DNA of 64,000 nucleotides. Origin: Megascapheus bottae (Eukaryota; Chordata; Mammalia; Rodentia; Geomyidae). Position numbers and translations under genes: made by a program. The notes under the pieces were generated by a model. That model was given only the letters and a program-made list of their open reading frames with translations, was not told where the DNA came from and ran no database searches. The stretch is taken from positions 41,286,501-41,350,500 of the forward strand of contig JANJXV010000016.1 of assembly GCA_024803745.1 (NCBI GenBank), read 5' to 3'. Positions within the stretch are counted from its first letter, which is position 1, and each line of letters opens with the position of its first letter. Shown here piece by piece: positions 1 through 13,597 of the stretch.

Positions 1-2329
1 TTGTTTAGTTTTATAAACATAAAAAAGAGTGTGTAATTTTATCTGGTCTATTCTATTTCATTGGTCATATATCTGCCTTTACACACATACCATGCTCTTT
101 TGGTTATTGTAAATTTGTGGTAAGTTTTGGAATAAAGAAATGTGAGACCTGCAACTCTGTTCATATTTTCTAAGATCTTATGTTAATTTGGGATGTATAT
201 TTCTATTTGTCTAAAACCTATCATTGAAATTATGATTAAGATTTTTGAATGATTTCATATATGTATGTATAAAGTATGTTTTGGAAGAAATTATGCAGCT
301 TGATTTTTGTTTTTGTTGATGATTTAAGTCATGATAGTCTACTGTGAGGCTACAACCTCACAATGTTAGGGAAAATATAATCATATCATACTTTATGTCT
401 TAAAAATAGAATATATTCTCTAGATGTGGAGGTCAGTGTGTCTCCTGTTTTAATACACTAAATAATGAATGTGTAAGACATTCATAGTGATACTGTTAAA
501 TTTTTTATTTGATTTGCCCGGATGGGGTCAGGTCCAGAGGAAAGGGGTAGACAAATGAAGAGGAGAAGATGGGGGAATGCAGTCATGACTCCAGTGTATT
601 TCCAACAGTTAAGAAGAGTAAAGGCAGGGTGGGTACCGGTGAGTGTTGAAAGGGGTGATATCAATCTAACACATTGTATTTATATGCTGCTTTGTTAAAT
701 GGCAACTCTAATATATAACTACTTAGAGCAATAAAATAATTAATTTTTAAAATGTACTACGTAAAGATAAAAGAGAGAGATTGGGATACTCTCTAGCCAG
801 AATCAAAGAGGCCTAACTCTGACCTTTCAGGACCAGATCTCTTCCTTTCATTTCCTTGAGTTTCCCTTTCTAAGCATGTAATCTTTTTTTCTTTGAGTAA
901 ATTTCAATAATCACAAACTATTAGAGGCCATCTATATAAGTAATCCACTTTTTACAGATCTTAAATATAAAACATTTATTTTTCCTAGTGTTCTTTGCTC
1001 TGAGGAAGAGGAACTGTCTCTCCTTATTTCTCCTAAAATACATAAGTAGCTTGTCTTCCGGATCATGTTCTTTCTAGCCATTTTGTGCCCCCCAGCCCTG
1101 GAACATTCAAGTTTTCCCCATCCCTAGTGTTCAGAAATGCTATTCTCTGCCTGTCTCGCAGAAGAATGAGCTCTAATTAATGGTGGAAAGCACTCTCCCC
1201 CACCATTAGCTAGTGGATGACAATGCTTGACCCAAAACTATGTTTACCAATTTGAATCATATTTTAATTTGCATGCTTTATTTAAACATTCTTAGCGTAT
1301 TCGTTGTATATATTCTTTAGCATGTTTATAATTTGTAGCTAAATGTTGTTTATCTTGTTTTGGTTTTGACCATTTGCGACACTATATAAGATCTCACGGG
1401 TTTTTAAGGTGATGGAATTTCGATTGCTTGTGAGTTTTGCTGTGAGGAACTAAGATCATCCTTACATCTGTCTGCTGCCTTCACGTGCAATAGTTCCTGG
1501 AATATAAAGGTAGAAAAATAACTGTTGGGTCACTGGACATTTGCATGATTAATATTCAATGAATATTGAATAGATCTGTTTGGTTTTCATTTGTTGCTTC
1601 ATCCTTTTTAGATAAAGCTTTTCTGACCTCAGTAACGTGTGCACACTTAGGCAATTCACTGCCCTGTGGGACTGACGAGCAGAAAGGAGAGGGTTGACCA
1701 GTTGGTTTCCACCTGTTTCCCTTAGCTCTGCCCTCAGCCCTGACTGCAATGTTGTTCTGACTCCCTGTGAGACAGGCCCCACCTCAGCTAACTCCATCAG
1801 AATGACCTTCAGTGAGGGATATTTGGCTTTCAAGGACTTAGGGAGAAATGACTTTAAAAACACAACTTCATTAAAATAATAAGGTAATTTGTCCCTGTGC
1901 TTCATTTCTGGCTCAGATGGGAAATGTCATGTGTCTCTGGCATCTCAGACTGAGACACAACAGATTATATGAGACAAAGAGACGTGGAAGCCATTTAGAG
2001 TCCAGGTGGGTTGGTGTCCAGGACTCTGGCTGGGCTCTAGACCCCTGGTCAGGGCGTCCTGCAGTCCCTGCTGTCTGACAGGGGCCCCATGCAGAAGATA
2101 AACCAGCCTGTTCCCTAAAGAGAAGGAAGTCTGTGAGTAGTGCAGGAAGGCCTTTTTATATTTCTTTTCTTCCAGCACGCTCATTCTAATACCAAATGTC
2201 ATTGTGAAACAAATGAAATGCCATCCTAAAATATTTATTAGGTTCTTCGAGTGAAATACAGGTGGCACTTGAGGAAGGTGTTTGGTAAAATCTCTCAGAC
2301 ACGTCCGAATGCTGTGACCCTGGCCTTTA
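1..2329. other. AT-rich unique sequence, no gene recognised
   Basis: I see no repeat family, exon or RNA gene here. Open frames are short (at most 133 codons), lack recognisable motifs and are not flanked by plausible splice signals that would pair into an exon. Very old, diverged repeats cannot be excluded by eye. Confidence 0.5.
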
Positions 2330-2604
2330 TTCCCACCAACCCGCATCTGAGAGGTGGGCAGTGGAGGTTGGGGGCCAGGCTCGGACCCGGACTCTGGGCC
2401 TGGACTGAGAACGGGCCCAGCCTGCCTCCAGAGGTGGGGGCCCAGCGGTTCCTTCCTCTGTGGGTCAGCATGGGAAGGGGAAGCTGTGTGACACGAGGTC
2501 TCTCCTGGCCCTGCTCCTGTCCAGGGCCACCACAGGCTGTGGTCTGGGGAGCTGTAGAGGACTCGCTCTCCAGGGCCCAGGGCAGCCCAAGCCCAGGGCT
2601 CTGA
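2330..2604. other. GC-rich patch in AT-rich surroundings
   Basis: About 275 bases of G/C-rich sequence with runs such as GGGGGCC and CCCAGGG. Only a handful of CpG dinucleotides are present, so it does not look like a CpG island promoter. A 117-codon frame crosses it (2251-2604), but its proline/glycine/leucine-rich translation is what high GC produces and no domain is recognisable. It runs directly into an old SINE on its right. Confidence 0.4.
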
Positions 2605-2845
2605 TCAGAGCTGGTCCTGGGCTGGAGCTCAGGGTCTGGGTGCTGTCCCTGAACTTGTGTGGCTGAAGGTCAGCGCTCTATCACTTGTGTCACAACTCCA
2701 CTTCAGCGTTGCGGTGGTGAGTTAGTGCTAAGAACCTCACGCATGTTCTGGCCCAGGATGGATTCTCATCTGGATTCTCAGATCTCAGCCTGCTGAGTGG
2801 CCAGGATACACGCGTGAATCACCGATGCCCAGCTCTTGACAGAGC
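2605..2845 (-). repeat. Old SINE, B1/7SL-like head plus Geo-type right monomer
   Basis: Read on the minus strand, the right part of the block is a diverged 'ctactcaggaggctgagatctgag' type head (here on the plus strand as 'gatctcagcctgctgagtgg'). The left part is the right monomer, seen as 'gggtctgggtgctgtccctgaac' followed by a degraded 'gctctatcacttg'. It is more diverged than most other copies in the window. No clear poly(A) tail or target-site duplication is visible. Confidence 0.7.
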
Positions 2846-5800
2846 GTTTCCATCTTACACTTCCTTCCCAGTTGAAGGGTCTGGCCAACATGGTGTAAAC
2901 CTTCATTAGACAGAAAGTGCAGGGTGAAGAATGTATGTACAGATCCTAACCTCTGCTAAGACATGTTTAAAACAGAGGAATTTTCTGGCAGAGTCCAATC
3001 AGAAAAATGGACCTTATATGAGGTACTGCACACACAGGGGGTGTCTTGAGACATTATGGAAGTATTTGACAGAAAAAAGATCAAGGTCAGGTGATATATA
3101 TGAGGTGAAATACTTGGTCACTCCAAGGGGTTCAAAGGAAGAGTGGATTTCCCCCCCCACCCCCTGTTTCCAGGATTACTTGCTGTGTTGCCAATATATA
3201 TAGTGGTGGATGGAACCTGCCAGAAGGGACAGGGCCTGCCCCGTGATCAAGTGACAGGCCACAGCCAGTGAGCTGTGCATTAGCAGAAAGGGGGGAAGCC
3301 CACAGGAGGACGCTGGGGGTTCACCTTTCCTCCTATTATTCCCTGTTCCACTCCTTCCTGCAAATAGCAAAGTGGATAGTGAGACAGCGGACAGGCTGTC
3401 TGGAAAAGGTAGTTTACAGGCTTCTAGCAGTAGAGTCATAGATCACAGAGCCAATTAGATGGATAAAAAGTACATAGAAATTTGAAAGCCAGCAGGTAAA
3501 TCTGAAACGACCTCTATTTTAGCCCACCAGGATGGCATATACAGCCTCTCAGGAAACTTCTACACTGCACCAATTACCACCTTTGCTGTCCTAGAGAAGC
3601 ATACTGTCCTTTAGAAATATAAGCCAGCTTCCAGATAGACTAAAGACGTGAATGAAAAAGAGATGCGTTATTAGTCACTGAAAATTACCTTTCAAGTTTC
3701 CTTTACATTGGAGTGTCCAAGCTTTCCCAAACATAGCCCACGGTTTTTATTTTCCTGTTTGGGAGGCAGCCTGGCTCTATCTCCAGAGACATCAGCCGGG
3801 CTTACTTCCTAGGTGTCCGTGCCAGGGTTCTGGCAATTACTGAGCACTCATGACAGAGCCTTGGATCAGACTCCATAAGGATCTCGACTCTGTGTGTCTC
3901 TAACAAGAGATCACAGGGATGTTGCCTGGGATGGTCAGTTCCCGTGTCCGGGGTGTGTGTGCATCTCCTGTGTGCTGCCACTCAAGCAGAGGGCATAGTC
4001 TTCTCAAGGAGAACTGGAGGAGAATGACAGAACACGTCCTGCTAATGTGCTCTCTGTTGTGGGGGGACCCTCCCATGAGAGGTGTCTGATGTTGAAGGAA
4101 AAATGGCGACTCAGTTGATGAGTTCAGTCCTTTTCTGCCCATCAGCTTGGAGATGATGCAGACTTCAGTGACGGAACCTGTGACCCCTCTGGTTGACACC
4201 TTGTCGTTGTCCTCTGCTGGGGTCTCTGGAGCCTGAAGGCAGTGGGGTCACTTAAAGAGGTCATTAAGACCACTCAGTGCCCATCTTACAAACTGGTATT
4301 GCAGCTCATTATTTCATGTATATCACAATTCTCAGCTCAGCCTGCCCTGTCTCTCCAAGATGTGGCATAGTTTTGCTTTTTTTTTGTTAAATTACCTATC
4401 TTCAGTTTTTGGAGCCTACATTGAGCTGGGAATTTTAATGCCATGAGATTGTCATTTTCTCTGTTTATTTAGAAGTAACTAGCGTATCTTGTAGTCCTTT
4501 GAGCCACCATCACTAACAGTTACAGCCAAGTGAAGTAGCCTCCTGTTTTCCCAAAGCCATGCATTTGGTGGAACTCTGAGCTCAGGCCACCTAAGGTGAA
4601 CTATAATGCTCGTTCAAGCCATGGCTTACGAGGCATCTGTTTCTACTGCTCATAAAGAGATCACTCTATTTAAGCTCAAAGAGGTCAGCAAATCAATACC
4701 AGGCTCGGAGCTTTGGCAGGTGTTTGCTCTGAGACCAGTACTCGTGTTGAGTGCGGTGTAAAGGAGATGGAAACCCAGATACTCTACAAAGTAGGGAACA
4801 GACAACCGGAACTTGATAATAAGAGGCAGTGGGCACAAGACGCAGATGCCAGAGGAGAATAGGAAGAAAATGATGCCACCTGCCTGCCTGTTGTCTGTGA
4901 GGGTTCCTATGCCGGTGCTCGTGCAGGACGCTGAACCTGCACAGGAAGCAGAGCTGCTGCAAACTCACTCACATCAGTGCAATAGTGGCAGAAAAGTGCC
5001 CCTGCCACCTGGTTGTCTGCCCCATGGGAGTTTCTGCTGGTTCTCAGAAGAATAGGGGAGATGTCATGACTCCGGAGGTGCTGTTAAGAGCAAGGAAGGT
5101 GGCACAAGAGAAGCAGAGGAAGGGAAATAGAGAAGGTAGAAAATCTCCCCTTCATCCTTGCACCTTCCAGTACTTCTCCTGACAAAATCAAAGGAGAAGC
5201 TGGAAGTCAAGAATGCTATGTAGGGTTAGTGCCAGTGTCTGGCCAGCTGCAGCCTGACTGAGCAAAGCAATGATATGAGAACATGTAGGTGTGAACTCAA
5301 AGGCCAGGAAAGAAAGAGAGATCTAGATGGATGACAAAACTGATTTTTAAAAGCATATAACTCTTTATTTGCCACCATACCAGTGAATGTTCATTAGTGA
5401 TGTTTTAATTTGTAATAATTTTTGACTGGATTACAATAGCAGGTACATGCAGAAGAATGTTAAAGACACCTAACTATAATAAAACTATGAAAGACTGTTC
5501 TCACACCATGGTGCTTTTCATTATTTCAACACCTGCTGCCTGGTCCCTGTGACTGAAAGGCTCTGTGTCATTCCTAGTCTAGTTTCACCACTATGGTCAA
5601 AGCCATGTGGTAAATATGGAAGGATTCTCTGAGCGCCATGTATGGTCTGGTACCCTTGGACCTCTGAAGTGGTTTGGAAATCCCTGCAATCCTCTGCTCA
5701 TTAGTTGGGTTGTAAGTATAACAATGATCCAGCTCAGAAGGAAGAGGCAGAAAGAGGAGTGTGAACTCGTGCATGTTCGGGTGACAATATTGGAAAGCAG

Positions 5801-6099
5801 CAGCGATGAACCTTATCCCCCTCCAGAGAGGGGACCCCACATACAGAGTGGCCAATTATAATAGAAGATACATTTCTTTTTCTTTTCAAAAAGGAATGAA
5901 AAATAAAGAGGAGCTTCTTCGTAGAAAGAGGGGCTCCTTCGTAGAAAGGGACCCCTTTCACAAAAAGTAGCTCATGGATTTCCATGTGACAAAGCCTTTG
6001 GAATCTTGGCATTCTAAATCATTAGAAGATAATGTACATTCTTTCTCTCAATGTATTTTTTTTTCAGCTTAAAGCAATTGCCGTACAAATTGTGTTTGA
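2846..6099. other. Unique sequence, no gene recognised
   Basis: Mixed-composition DNA without a recognisable gene. It holds a cytosine run at about 3151-3165 and a 20-base imperfect tandem duplication at 5912-5950. Open frames stay below 100 codons and show no domain motifs. Confidence 0.5.
5912..5950. repeat. Short tandem duplication, two units of about 20 bases
   Basis: The unit 'gagcttcttcgtagaaagag' is followed at once by a near copy 'gggctccttcgtagaaaggg'. Only two copies are present. It probably reflects replication slippage. Confidence 0.7.
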
Positions 6100-6165
6100 A
6101 ACTTGCAGCCATCCTACAGTGTGACCTTGAGCAAATCCTAGCGACACCACTGGACTGAGTAGGTA
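6100..6165 (+). repeat. Possible MIR core fragment
   Basis: The segment 'cagtgtgaccttgagcaaatcc' resembles the MIR core 'ctgtgtgaccttgggcaagtc'. Flanking match is poor, so this is a weak call made from memory of the MIR consensus. Confidence 0.35.
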
Positions 6166-6924
6166 CACTTGCTCTTCTGACCCAGGCCTGAGATGCTAGC
6201 GTGTCTGCTCTGTTCCAGGAGCTCAGGCACCCTCTCTTGCTCAGCTCAGAGGGTTTTCACAGCTGACCACGGCAGAGCTTTCTGGAAGGTCACTCCATCC
6301 ATTGCTTGCGGCAATTCCTTCAGTCCTCTAGATGGATGAAAACAACCCAGTTGATTATTCCCTCACGCTCTGTTGTCGTTTATACAAAAGACCCATTCCT
6401 GGTTATGACTGGTGATAGGTCACTCATGCACACACACCATGCTTCTCCACCACATGTCCTTTGCTCCAGCTTCTCCCAGCCTCATCCTCCTGCATTGTCT
6501 TTCCACCTCCTCCCCGAGACACTGCTCCCCCTCCTTTTTACTTCTGTGTGTTAGGGAGACTGGGAGTATTTTGTCATTGCCTGTGCAAGGACCAGTTCTG
6601 CTTTGTCACCTCCCTTGGGCTCCTGCAGTCTGACTTGTGGGCATTAAATATGAGCATCACAGGATGTCTCAGAACGCTTGTTCTGGGTTCCTGGAATTGA
6701 ATCCGCTTGAACTGTTACCAGCTTTATGATACCAGGAAACTCCAGTGAGGATGGTGAGGCCTGACTTTCACGGGCTGTCAACTGGGCCAGGAAGTGTTCC
6801 TGGCTGTTTTACACAACTATATTCTTTCCACTCTCACAAGGGCTCCCCAAAGTAGACAATGTAATTAAACTGCGTGAATTATCTCATCCCAGCTACAGAA
6901 TAGCACTGCCTCTGGCAAAGGTAC

Positions 6925-7015
6925 TGTTATTACAAACAGAAGAGCGCGAAGGCATTTGCCTGGGGTGACACAGGCACTGCATTGTGGGTCTGGACTTGGA
7001 GTGTTCTTCACAGTT
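6925..7015 (-). repeat. MIR fragment
   Basis: The order 'ggtactgttattacaaacagaag', then 'catttgcctggggtgacaca', then 'gtgggtctggacttg' follows the reverse complement of MIR: cattttacagatgag, then cttgcccaaggtcacac, then ggagctgggattcg. It is diverged, as expected for this ancient SINE. Confidence 0.5.
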
Positions 7016-7019
7016 TCTG

Positions 7020-8515
7020 TTCTGCAGTGACATGGCCTATCTATAGCTCCTGTTGACCAGAATTTTGTGTGAATTAAAGTAGTGGGTTCATCATCATATG
7101 CACGTGGAAACCCTTTTCTGTGTTAAGATGGGAGAGGTAGAATTCTGTGAAGAGAAAAATGTACTCAGGACCTGTCTTAGTCTCTCAGTACTTCAGGCTT
7201 TCACTTTCTTGGACTGGTGGTTTGCTGCATTTCTATTTCCTGGTGATGAAAGGGAGGTGATATAGAAAGGAAACATTGGACCCTTCTCAGGAGTATTATG
7301 GATGCAGTTTATGTGCTGTTCTCTTACGAGCCATCTCTAATTTGTGACACTCAGGATGCTCTCTGCAGCCTCTGAGCACAGTTTTCCCCCATACAAGACT
7401 GAAATTTTAGATTGTGTTCTCAATTAGAAAGTCAGGGGCAGGAAGTGTAGAATGTTAGGGTATGCGACCATGTGGACAACTAAAATAAAGTGGAAAACCT
7501 TTGCCATTTATAAGACGACTAATTTTAATTCAGGATAGATGCAGACAGAGAATACTGGAAACATAGTGTTATTCCTTGTGAAATTGGTCTTACATTGTCT
7601 GTATTTTGACTAAATCTTCAATTATAACTATGGCTTTGAAAACCATAAAACTAGAGCAGAATAACTCATATGGGATGCTACTAGCCCTTTGGGCTTATCG
7701 TTCTGTTGAAAATGACAACCCCATTCTTTTTCCTGGAAAATTCTATGTGATAGCTAGATAAAAGTGCAGTCCTAGAACTGGATGAAGGATGAGTTGTCAA
7801 GAAAGATTTGATTCTCCAATACACAGAGGTGGTACCAGAGTCTAATTCAAGATGGTCATCCTGGCAGATATGAGAGAAGGGCGGTTCAATGGAAGACCGG
7901 ATGTGGGGAAAAACGAGCAGAAACAGCCTGGGAAATGGAGAGTCAAAGGTGAGCCTGGAGGGGACTCAGCTTCCTTTGCTGTAGGAAGAGTGGGGACCGC
8001 AAACAAGCCAGAGGAAGAGCATCAGCAGGGAGAGGGTGGTAAACGTTCTGATTCACCACCAAATGTCAGAGAGTGAAGGCTGATTTGGTGCGAAGTGGCT
8101 CATGCTGTTGTTTCTCAGGGCGCTGTGGGGTGACGTTGCTTTCTGCTTGGCTTCAGGTGAGCACCGAGGGGTGTTTATGATTTAACCTGACTTTTCCAGG
8201 GCACCTTTAAAAATGGAAAACCTGATTCAACTAGAGAATACAGTGAATAATGAAGAAGATGAGTATCCTGCAATCAGTGTAGTCTCATTGTAATGTCGAC
8301 AGTAGAGACTCGATGCCTTTTCTCATCTAAAGAAGAGGCAAAAATGAGACAAGCCAGGAAATCCTCTTTTACCTAGATGTGAATAATCCCACTGAAAGAC
8401 GATGTTGAGAAACAGAATTAAATTTTACAGCCACCAAATGTCTTTATCCATTGATGGAGCTTGCAGATAGCAGGCCCATGCACAGTGATAGAGTTTTCTA
8501 TTAAAACTCTAAAAC

Positions 8516-8518
<3 letters not shown>
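7020..8518. other. Unique sequence, no gene recognised
   Basis: AT-rich DNA with no recognisable repeat. A 74-codon frame (7852-8076) rich in Gly, Glu, Lys and Arg has no motif I recognise and is within the length expected by chance. Confidence 0.45.

Positions 8519-8554
<36 letters not shown>
8519..8554. repeat. (AC)n microsatellite, about 18 units
   Basis: Uninterrupted AC dinucleotides preceded by 'aaaacaaaac'. Confidence 0.97.
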
Positions 8555-8556
<2 letters not shown>

Positions 8557-11500
8557 CACGTTGCTTTGTACCATGGTTCACATTAAAAAAAAATCTAAGT
8601 AAATCAGTGCCTTCAATATGCACCTACTTTCAAGTCATAATCAAAGAACCTGTTTCTGTCTTCCTTTGTGGCGTACTCGAAGCTCATGAGCAGCCAGAGG
8701 CCTTGCTGGTGTTTAGTAAACTAGTTTCCAATGGAGACAGTTTGTGTTTCACCTCTTTTTGTCCACCCTCAGTGTTCTGATGTGGCTCGCTTATCCTCCA
8801 TCTAGACTGCTGGAAAGCGCTGCTCCTCTGGTTTTAGCCACATCTTGATTAGTTCTCTCTCTCTACTTAAAACTCTACACAGTCACATCTTTCTCGTTAG
8901 AGGGAGGGTGATTAATGAGCATGACAGACGAAGGTGATTCTGTAGAATGGCTATCACACTGTGGTGCCACACGACACAATAGGAAGGAAAATTTTTCTCA
9001 TACAGACAGATGATAATCGGATGGAAGTCTTCTTTTTTTTCAAAGAAATAATTGGAATACATCTGAATAGCAAATAATTGTCCTATTAAAAAGCACAGCT
9101 GGTTGGAGACAAAGACGAAAACAATATTTGGGAATTCATGTGAAAATTAGCAATGAATATTGAATTTCCTGAGTTCTCCTTCCAATCTGCCTGGCCTGCT
9201 GTTTTCTTTTGGTCCTCCTCTTTCCCACCTGGGGTTAGTCTTTTCATTGTGTTTCATAGTTCTTTCATAATCGTGTAGTTAATCAGGTTTGTAGAAATTT
9301 GAATTTTCTGAGGAGTATAGATTGGTACAAAATTAAAAAAATATATTTTTAATCATTTACTTAACAGTGTTCTTGCTCCAAGAACTATATAATCTCTGAA
9401 TCCTTTGGTGTCTCAAGGAAGCAAGCAGTGACAGTTCACCTGTTCCCTACTTTAATGTCCTGAGCCATGGGAGTTTATAAACATGCTCTCTAGAGAGCAT
9501 GAGGCAGTCTCGGTATTGTTCTCTTGACTGACAGCAGGTCAGTATGTACTGAAGGGTCCCACCATGAATCAAAACCAGGCATACGTCCATATGTATATAT
9601 CCATAGGTATGTCTAGCTTTAGAGAAGGCACTGTAGAGAACTGCACGTTGTATCAAAGGAATCCAAGATATCCTGACTATGGAAGTTAACCATTTCTTAT
9701 ATTCTATCTTCTATTGTAACTTACCCTTTGTATTTGAAGTAGCTATCACATTGTGATGCTCTTGGTGGACAAGTAATTTGTGGATGGTGGGTTGCTTAGG
9801 TTTTTAGTCTTTTGCCATCCCTAAGTGGAATATAATAACATTTTGCTTTCTATCACTGGCAAACAATAACTGTTTGCTCTAGGAACTTGGGTACCCTAAT
9901 GATAAACATCCCAACATTTGAATTATAAATTGGTAGCCTGCCTGGTGTGGTTGATAGCGCCAGCTGGCTTATCTTGCTCATGACATTTGATTGCCTTTTG
10001 CATTTCTTTCAACAAGTTATCTCTTAGCTGTCTGTCTTATAAAGTGAAAATAAATAGCTGTGGTTCAATCTTGCATTGTAATGTATTGTTTTTCTCAGTC
10101 AGTGAGTCATCACCGAAGCTTGTGAGTGATATAAGGATAAACACGACATAAACGCAGGGCAAAATGTCTGATGGAGCCTTTTAAGATATTAAACTTAAAG
10201 GTGATTTACTGAGACCAAATAACACCTCGTACTAACTTTCTACTTTTCAATGCCTTAAATATCCTCTCGTGTAGCAAGAGAAGTGTTTCTGTTTATTGCG
10301 CCTGATTTTTTCTCCACAGCCCCAGAACTTTCTCTGAAGGAGAACCAGAGCTCCATGTAGACAGAGGAGGATGAATAGCAAAGTAAATGACGACTTCAGG
10401 ATGGGAGGTTTCGGGGGTCACTCATGGACATGTTTACGACCATTGCTTTTACTAAAGATGGAATGAAAGGGCACTCCGGTGTCAGACGACCCATGCTCGA
10501 GCTTCCCGATTTGGGCAGGAAGCAAAGGATATATGTCTCTGAAATCAATTCAGTGTGATTATTTGCTAAGTTTTCATGAATACTAAAAGGGAAAGGTCAG
10601 CTAACATAAGAAATGCAGAGCAATGAAGGCTTCCCTCAGGGGCTGGGCTTCAATGAGGTCTGCATTATTGCTTTTTGATCCTCCATTTATCCTTTTCTGA
10701 ATATGAATAAAAGATACTTTGAGATTTCCTTTAAAATTAAGGAAAAGTAATGATCCTCATTGAAAATCAGGCTATCATATGCTATTAATCTTTAAGAAAG
10801 TCAAGAGACTCTTCAAAGTTTAATTAGGAGCCTACAACCCTATCATTCTCTCTCTTAAATTACTGTTTAGATGACTTTTTTCCAGAAGGGAAGACACCTT
10901 GTCTCACCTTGGTGGCTGCGCTCTAGAAGTGTTCTGTAGATGTACCTAGTGTTGAAGAGAGAGCCGACCCAAGTGTGTCTCACACCTAATTTTCATGTGG
11001 AGAGTTAGTCGTGCCATGTGGACTGACGAGTCCAGAACTCAGATGAGGACATCTGCTGTGACGGCTGAGATGGATTAATCATTTTGCAAAGCATCAGTGA
11101 CTTGAGTAGTTCCCTATGCACCACTTCTATGAGCTATGCAACAAAACCAAGTCTTTTGTGAGTATATAAGAATTGTAATTGGACAGGTCACTAGGTGAAA
11201 TGTACTCACATTCATATCTACATGCACGTATTACCAATGTCCTGGCTATCGCTCAGGGGAATGTGGATTTCCCTGCCAGGGTGAGGAACAATCCAGCTTC
11301 ACAATCAGAGGAATCACGCTGTGACTGGGTCATGCCATTGACCGGGAAGAGTATTTATCACTCGAGCATGATATTCTACTGTTTTTGCTTTACTGGCTTG
11401 GGCAATACATTTGAACTTATTCTTATCAGAACCTTGGGTCTAAGAGTTAGAGAAGAAGCTGCTGGAGAGAGCAAGTTTGAATAGTTGGTGCTGTCTCTAT

Positions 11501-13597
11501 CTAGGATCTTTACAGGTGATGGTGGTATTGGTGCCAGAGGACTGAAGCGTTTTCCAAGCTAGGTTTAAAGATCTTAGCCAGGCCATTCACTACAGAATGA
11601 CCAGGTGTCAGTCATTTGACCTCATATTCTTTGTCTGGAGGGAAGGAGAAAAGCAGCAACGTATGCATTCCATAGGTTGAAGTATGAGATGTGTGTTTGG
11701 CTTATTTGAAGGTGAAACAGGCTTGTACTTCCATGCAAGACCACAAGGCACTGTTCAGGGAAATTGCTAGCACCAATTAGTTCAAGTGTCCCTAGCTATT
11801 GAGATGGAAGTGACACATGTCTGCACTGATGGTTTCTCCTCACCGATAGTGAAGGATTGGTGACACTGAGTGAGGGTGTGTCTCCCAGCTTCTTCTCAGG
11901 AATGTGATGATTCTGAGACAGGCAAATATCACTTAGAAACAGTAGATATTTTCTTTGGGTGTAATGCATTCCTCTGAGTGAGTACACTTTTAAATTATTA
12001 GACTCAGTGACTAAGAAGGTTGAGAAAGACATTTTTCTTTCAACCAGTTGGCTTCCCCACTGTCTTTGAAAATATAATACATTCTTGTCACTTCCACTTC
12101 TGGCATTCACGGTTCTCTTTTGTATTTTGTATGGAATATCTCTTTTTTTTCTAGTCTTCCCTGTAGTTTAGCACCTAATTATACTTCCTTGATTAATCCA
12201 ATTTAATAGCAGTCCTTAGCCTTTGGTAAATGCGTAATTTACTGGTGTGTAGTATAATTTACTGGTTTGTAGTGTAGGAAGGAATCTGCATTGCCGTTCA
12301 ATATTAGAAAACAGTGCTGGAAATTAATGACACAGGATGGTGGACAACAAAGGTCTATTATGATAGGGGCATTTGAGAGAAAACATTTAAGTGGTCAAAA
12401 GAAAAAAAAAACATCCAAAACCTCATCTTTTTGATGCAAGAAGTTTTGCAAATCAGTCTAAAGTCTAGCAAAATTGGAGATTAAGAAGTGAAAGGATGAG
12501 CTGAAAACCATTCTTTATAGAAAAGAAAAAAGTTTAGGGTAAAATTAGACCCATTAAAAGAAATCTAGATGGCCTCTTTCCACTGCCTTGCATTTTATGT
12601 TCAGCATAACATTTTTCAGATAGAAAAACTAGTGTAGTGTCTACGTCTTATGAACTGCATAACCTGGTCTCCTTGCTACACTAATATTCTCTTTTCGATA
12701 GCTACGTGGGAGTGACTGAGTGAGGTCTCAGCAAGGACAGAAAGGCCTAGTGTTGGCTTCATCTTATTTCATGTTTTTAAATTCCTATTTCTTACCTCTT
12801 TAAACCAAAATCAAAATAATGCAGACATTGGAAAAAAAAACAGAGGCTATTAGAATTAGTTGTTTCTCTTCTACATGTCTTGAATGGCACTAGCTTTTGC
12901 CGATCAAATTTCTTTTATTCTTGAAAGTTTTTCAGACAGAATGGCGAAACTTGGCTTTCTCCCATTTAGACATAAATGTCACCCAAAGAGGAAATCACTG
13001 GACATTCTTCTCTCTCTACCCCTCTGCCTTTCCTTGACTGTATGAGGTTTATTTGTGATGTTTTGCGAGTGGAATTTCCCTCAAGTATGCCTTAGTAGCC
13101 ACGTGTCTTCTTAGTGTGTCAGCGTGGTGATGTACGTGTCCACTCATCTGCAGGCCACGGAAGGCGTCGACTGGCATGCGAATGCCCCTTCTAGACCACA
13201 AAGTGCTCGGTCACATGGGCTTAAGCAGGGGCACCTTTTGGAGAATTATGCTAGGAACAACATCGAATGAAATCAATTTTTCTCTTTAGAATCCTCACAG
13301 CTTTTTTCACCCCATTTCGGCACATGCCATCCCAACGTCTCAAGCACACTCACCATCTATTTACATGTAGTGACCCAGAAAACAGACTTCAGAAAGATCT
13401 AATGTGATTTTAGATTACATTCTTCAACCTCCTCCCTTTGGTGCCTGATCACCCAGGAGTGTCCTTTGCCAAGCTGGGTTAGCCAGAATTCTCCTTACTC
13501 TCTTTTCTCTTCGAAATTTTATCCACAGGCCCTATTATGAACTCATAATGCACAATGTAACTACAGGCTGTGGTCCATGGCATTTTTTTCCTTCATT
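8555..13597. other. Repeat-poor unique block of about 5 kb
   Basis: I find no SINE, L1 3' end or microsatellite in this stretch, in contrast to the density of these elements after 13.6 kb. It contains a 20 bp perfect palindrome at 9482-9501. Open frames are short (104 codons at most) and carry no motifs. Ancient diverged repeats may still be present. Confidence 0.45.
9482..9501. other. 20 bp perfect palindrome
   Basis: catgctctctagagagcatg is its own reverse complement, centred on CTAG. The next flanking pair (a/a) breaks the symmetry, so the palindrome is exactly 20 bp. There is no loop, so cruciform extrusion would require the central bases to open. Confidence 0.95.

Noticed and set aside
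2251..2604. GC-rich frame as a possible first exon with CpG island
   Set aside because: CpG count is low, no promoter elements are evident, and the translation is unspecific.
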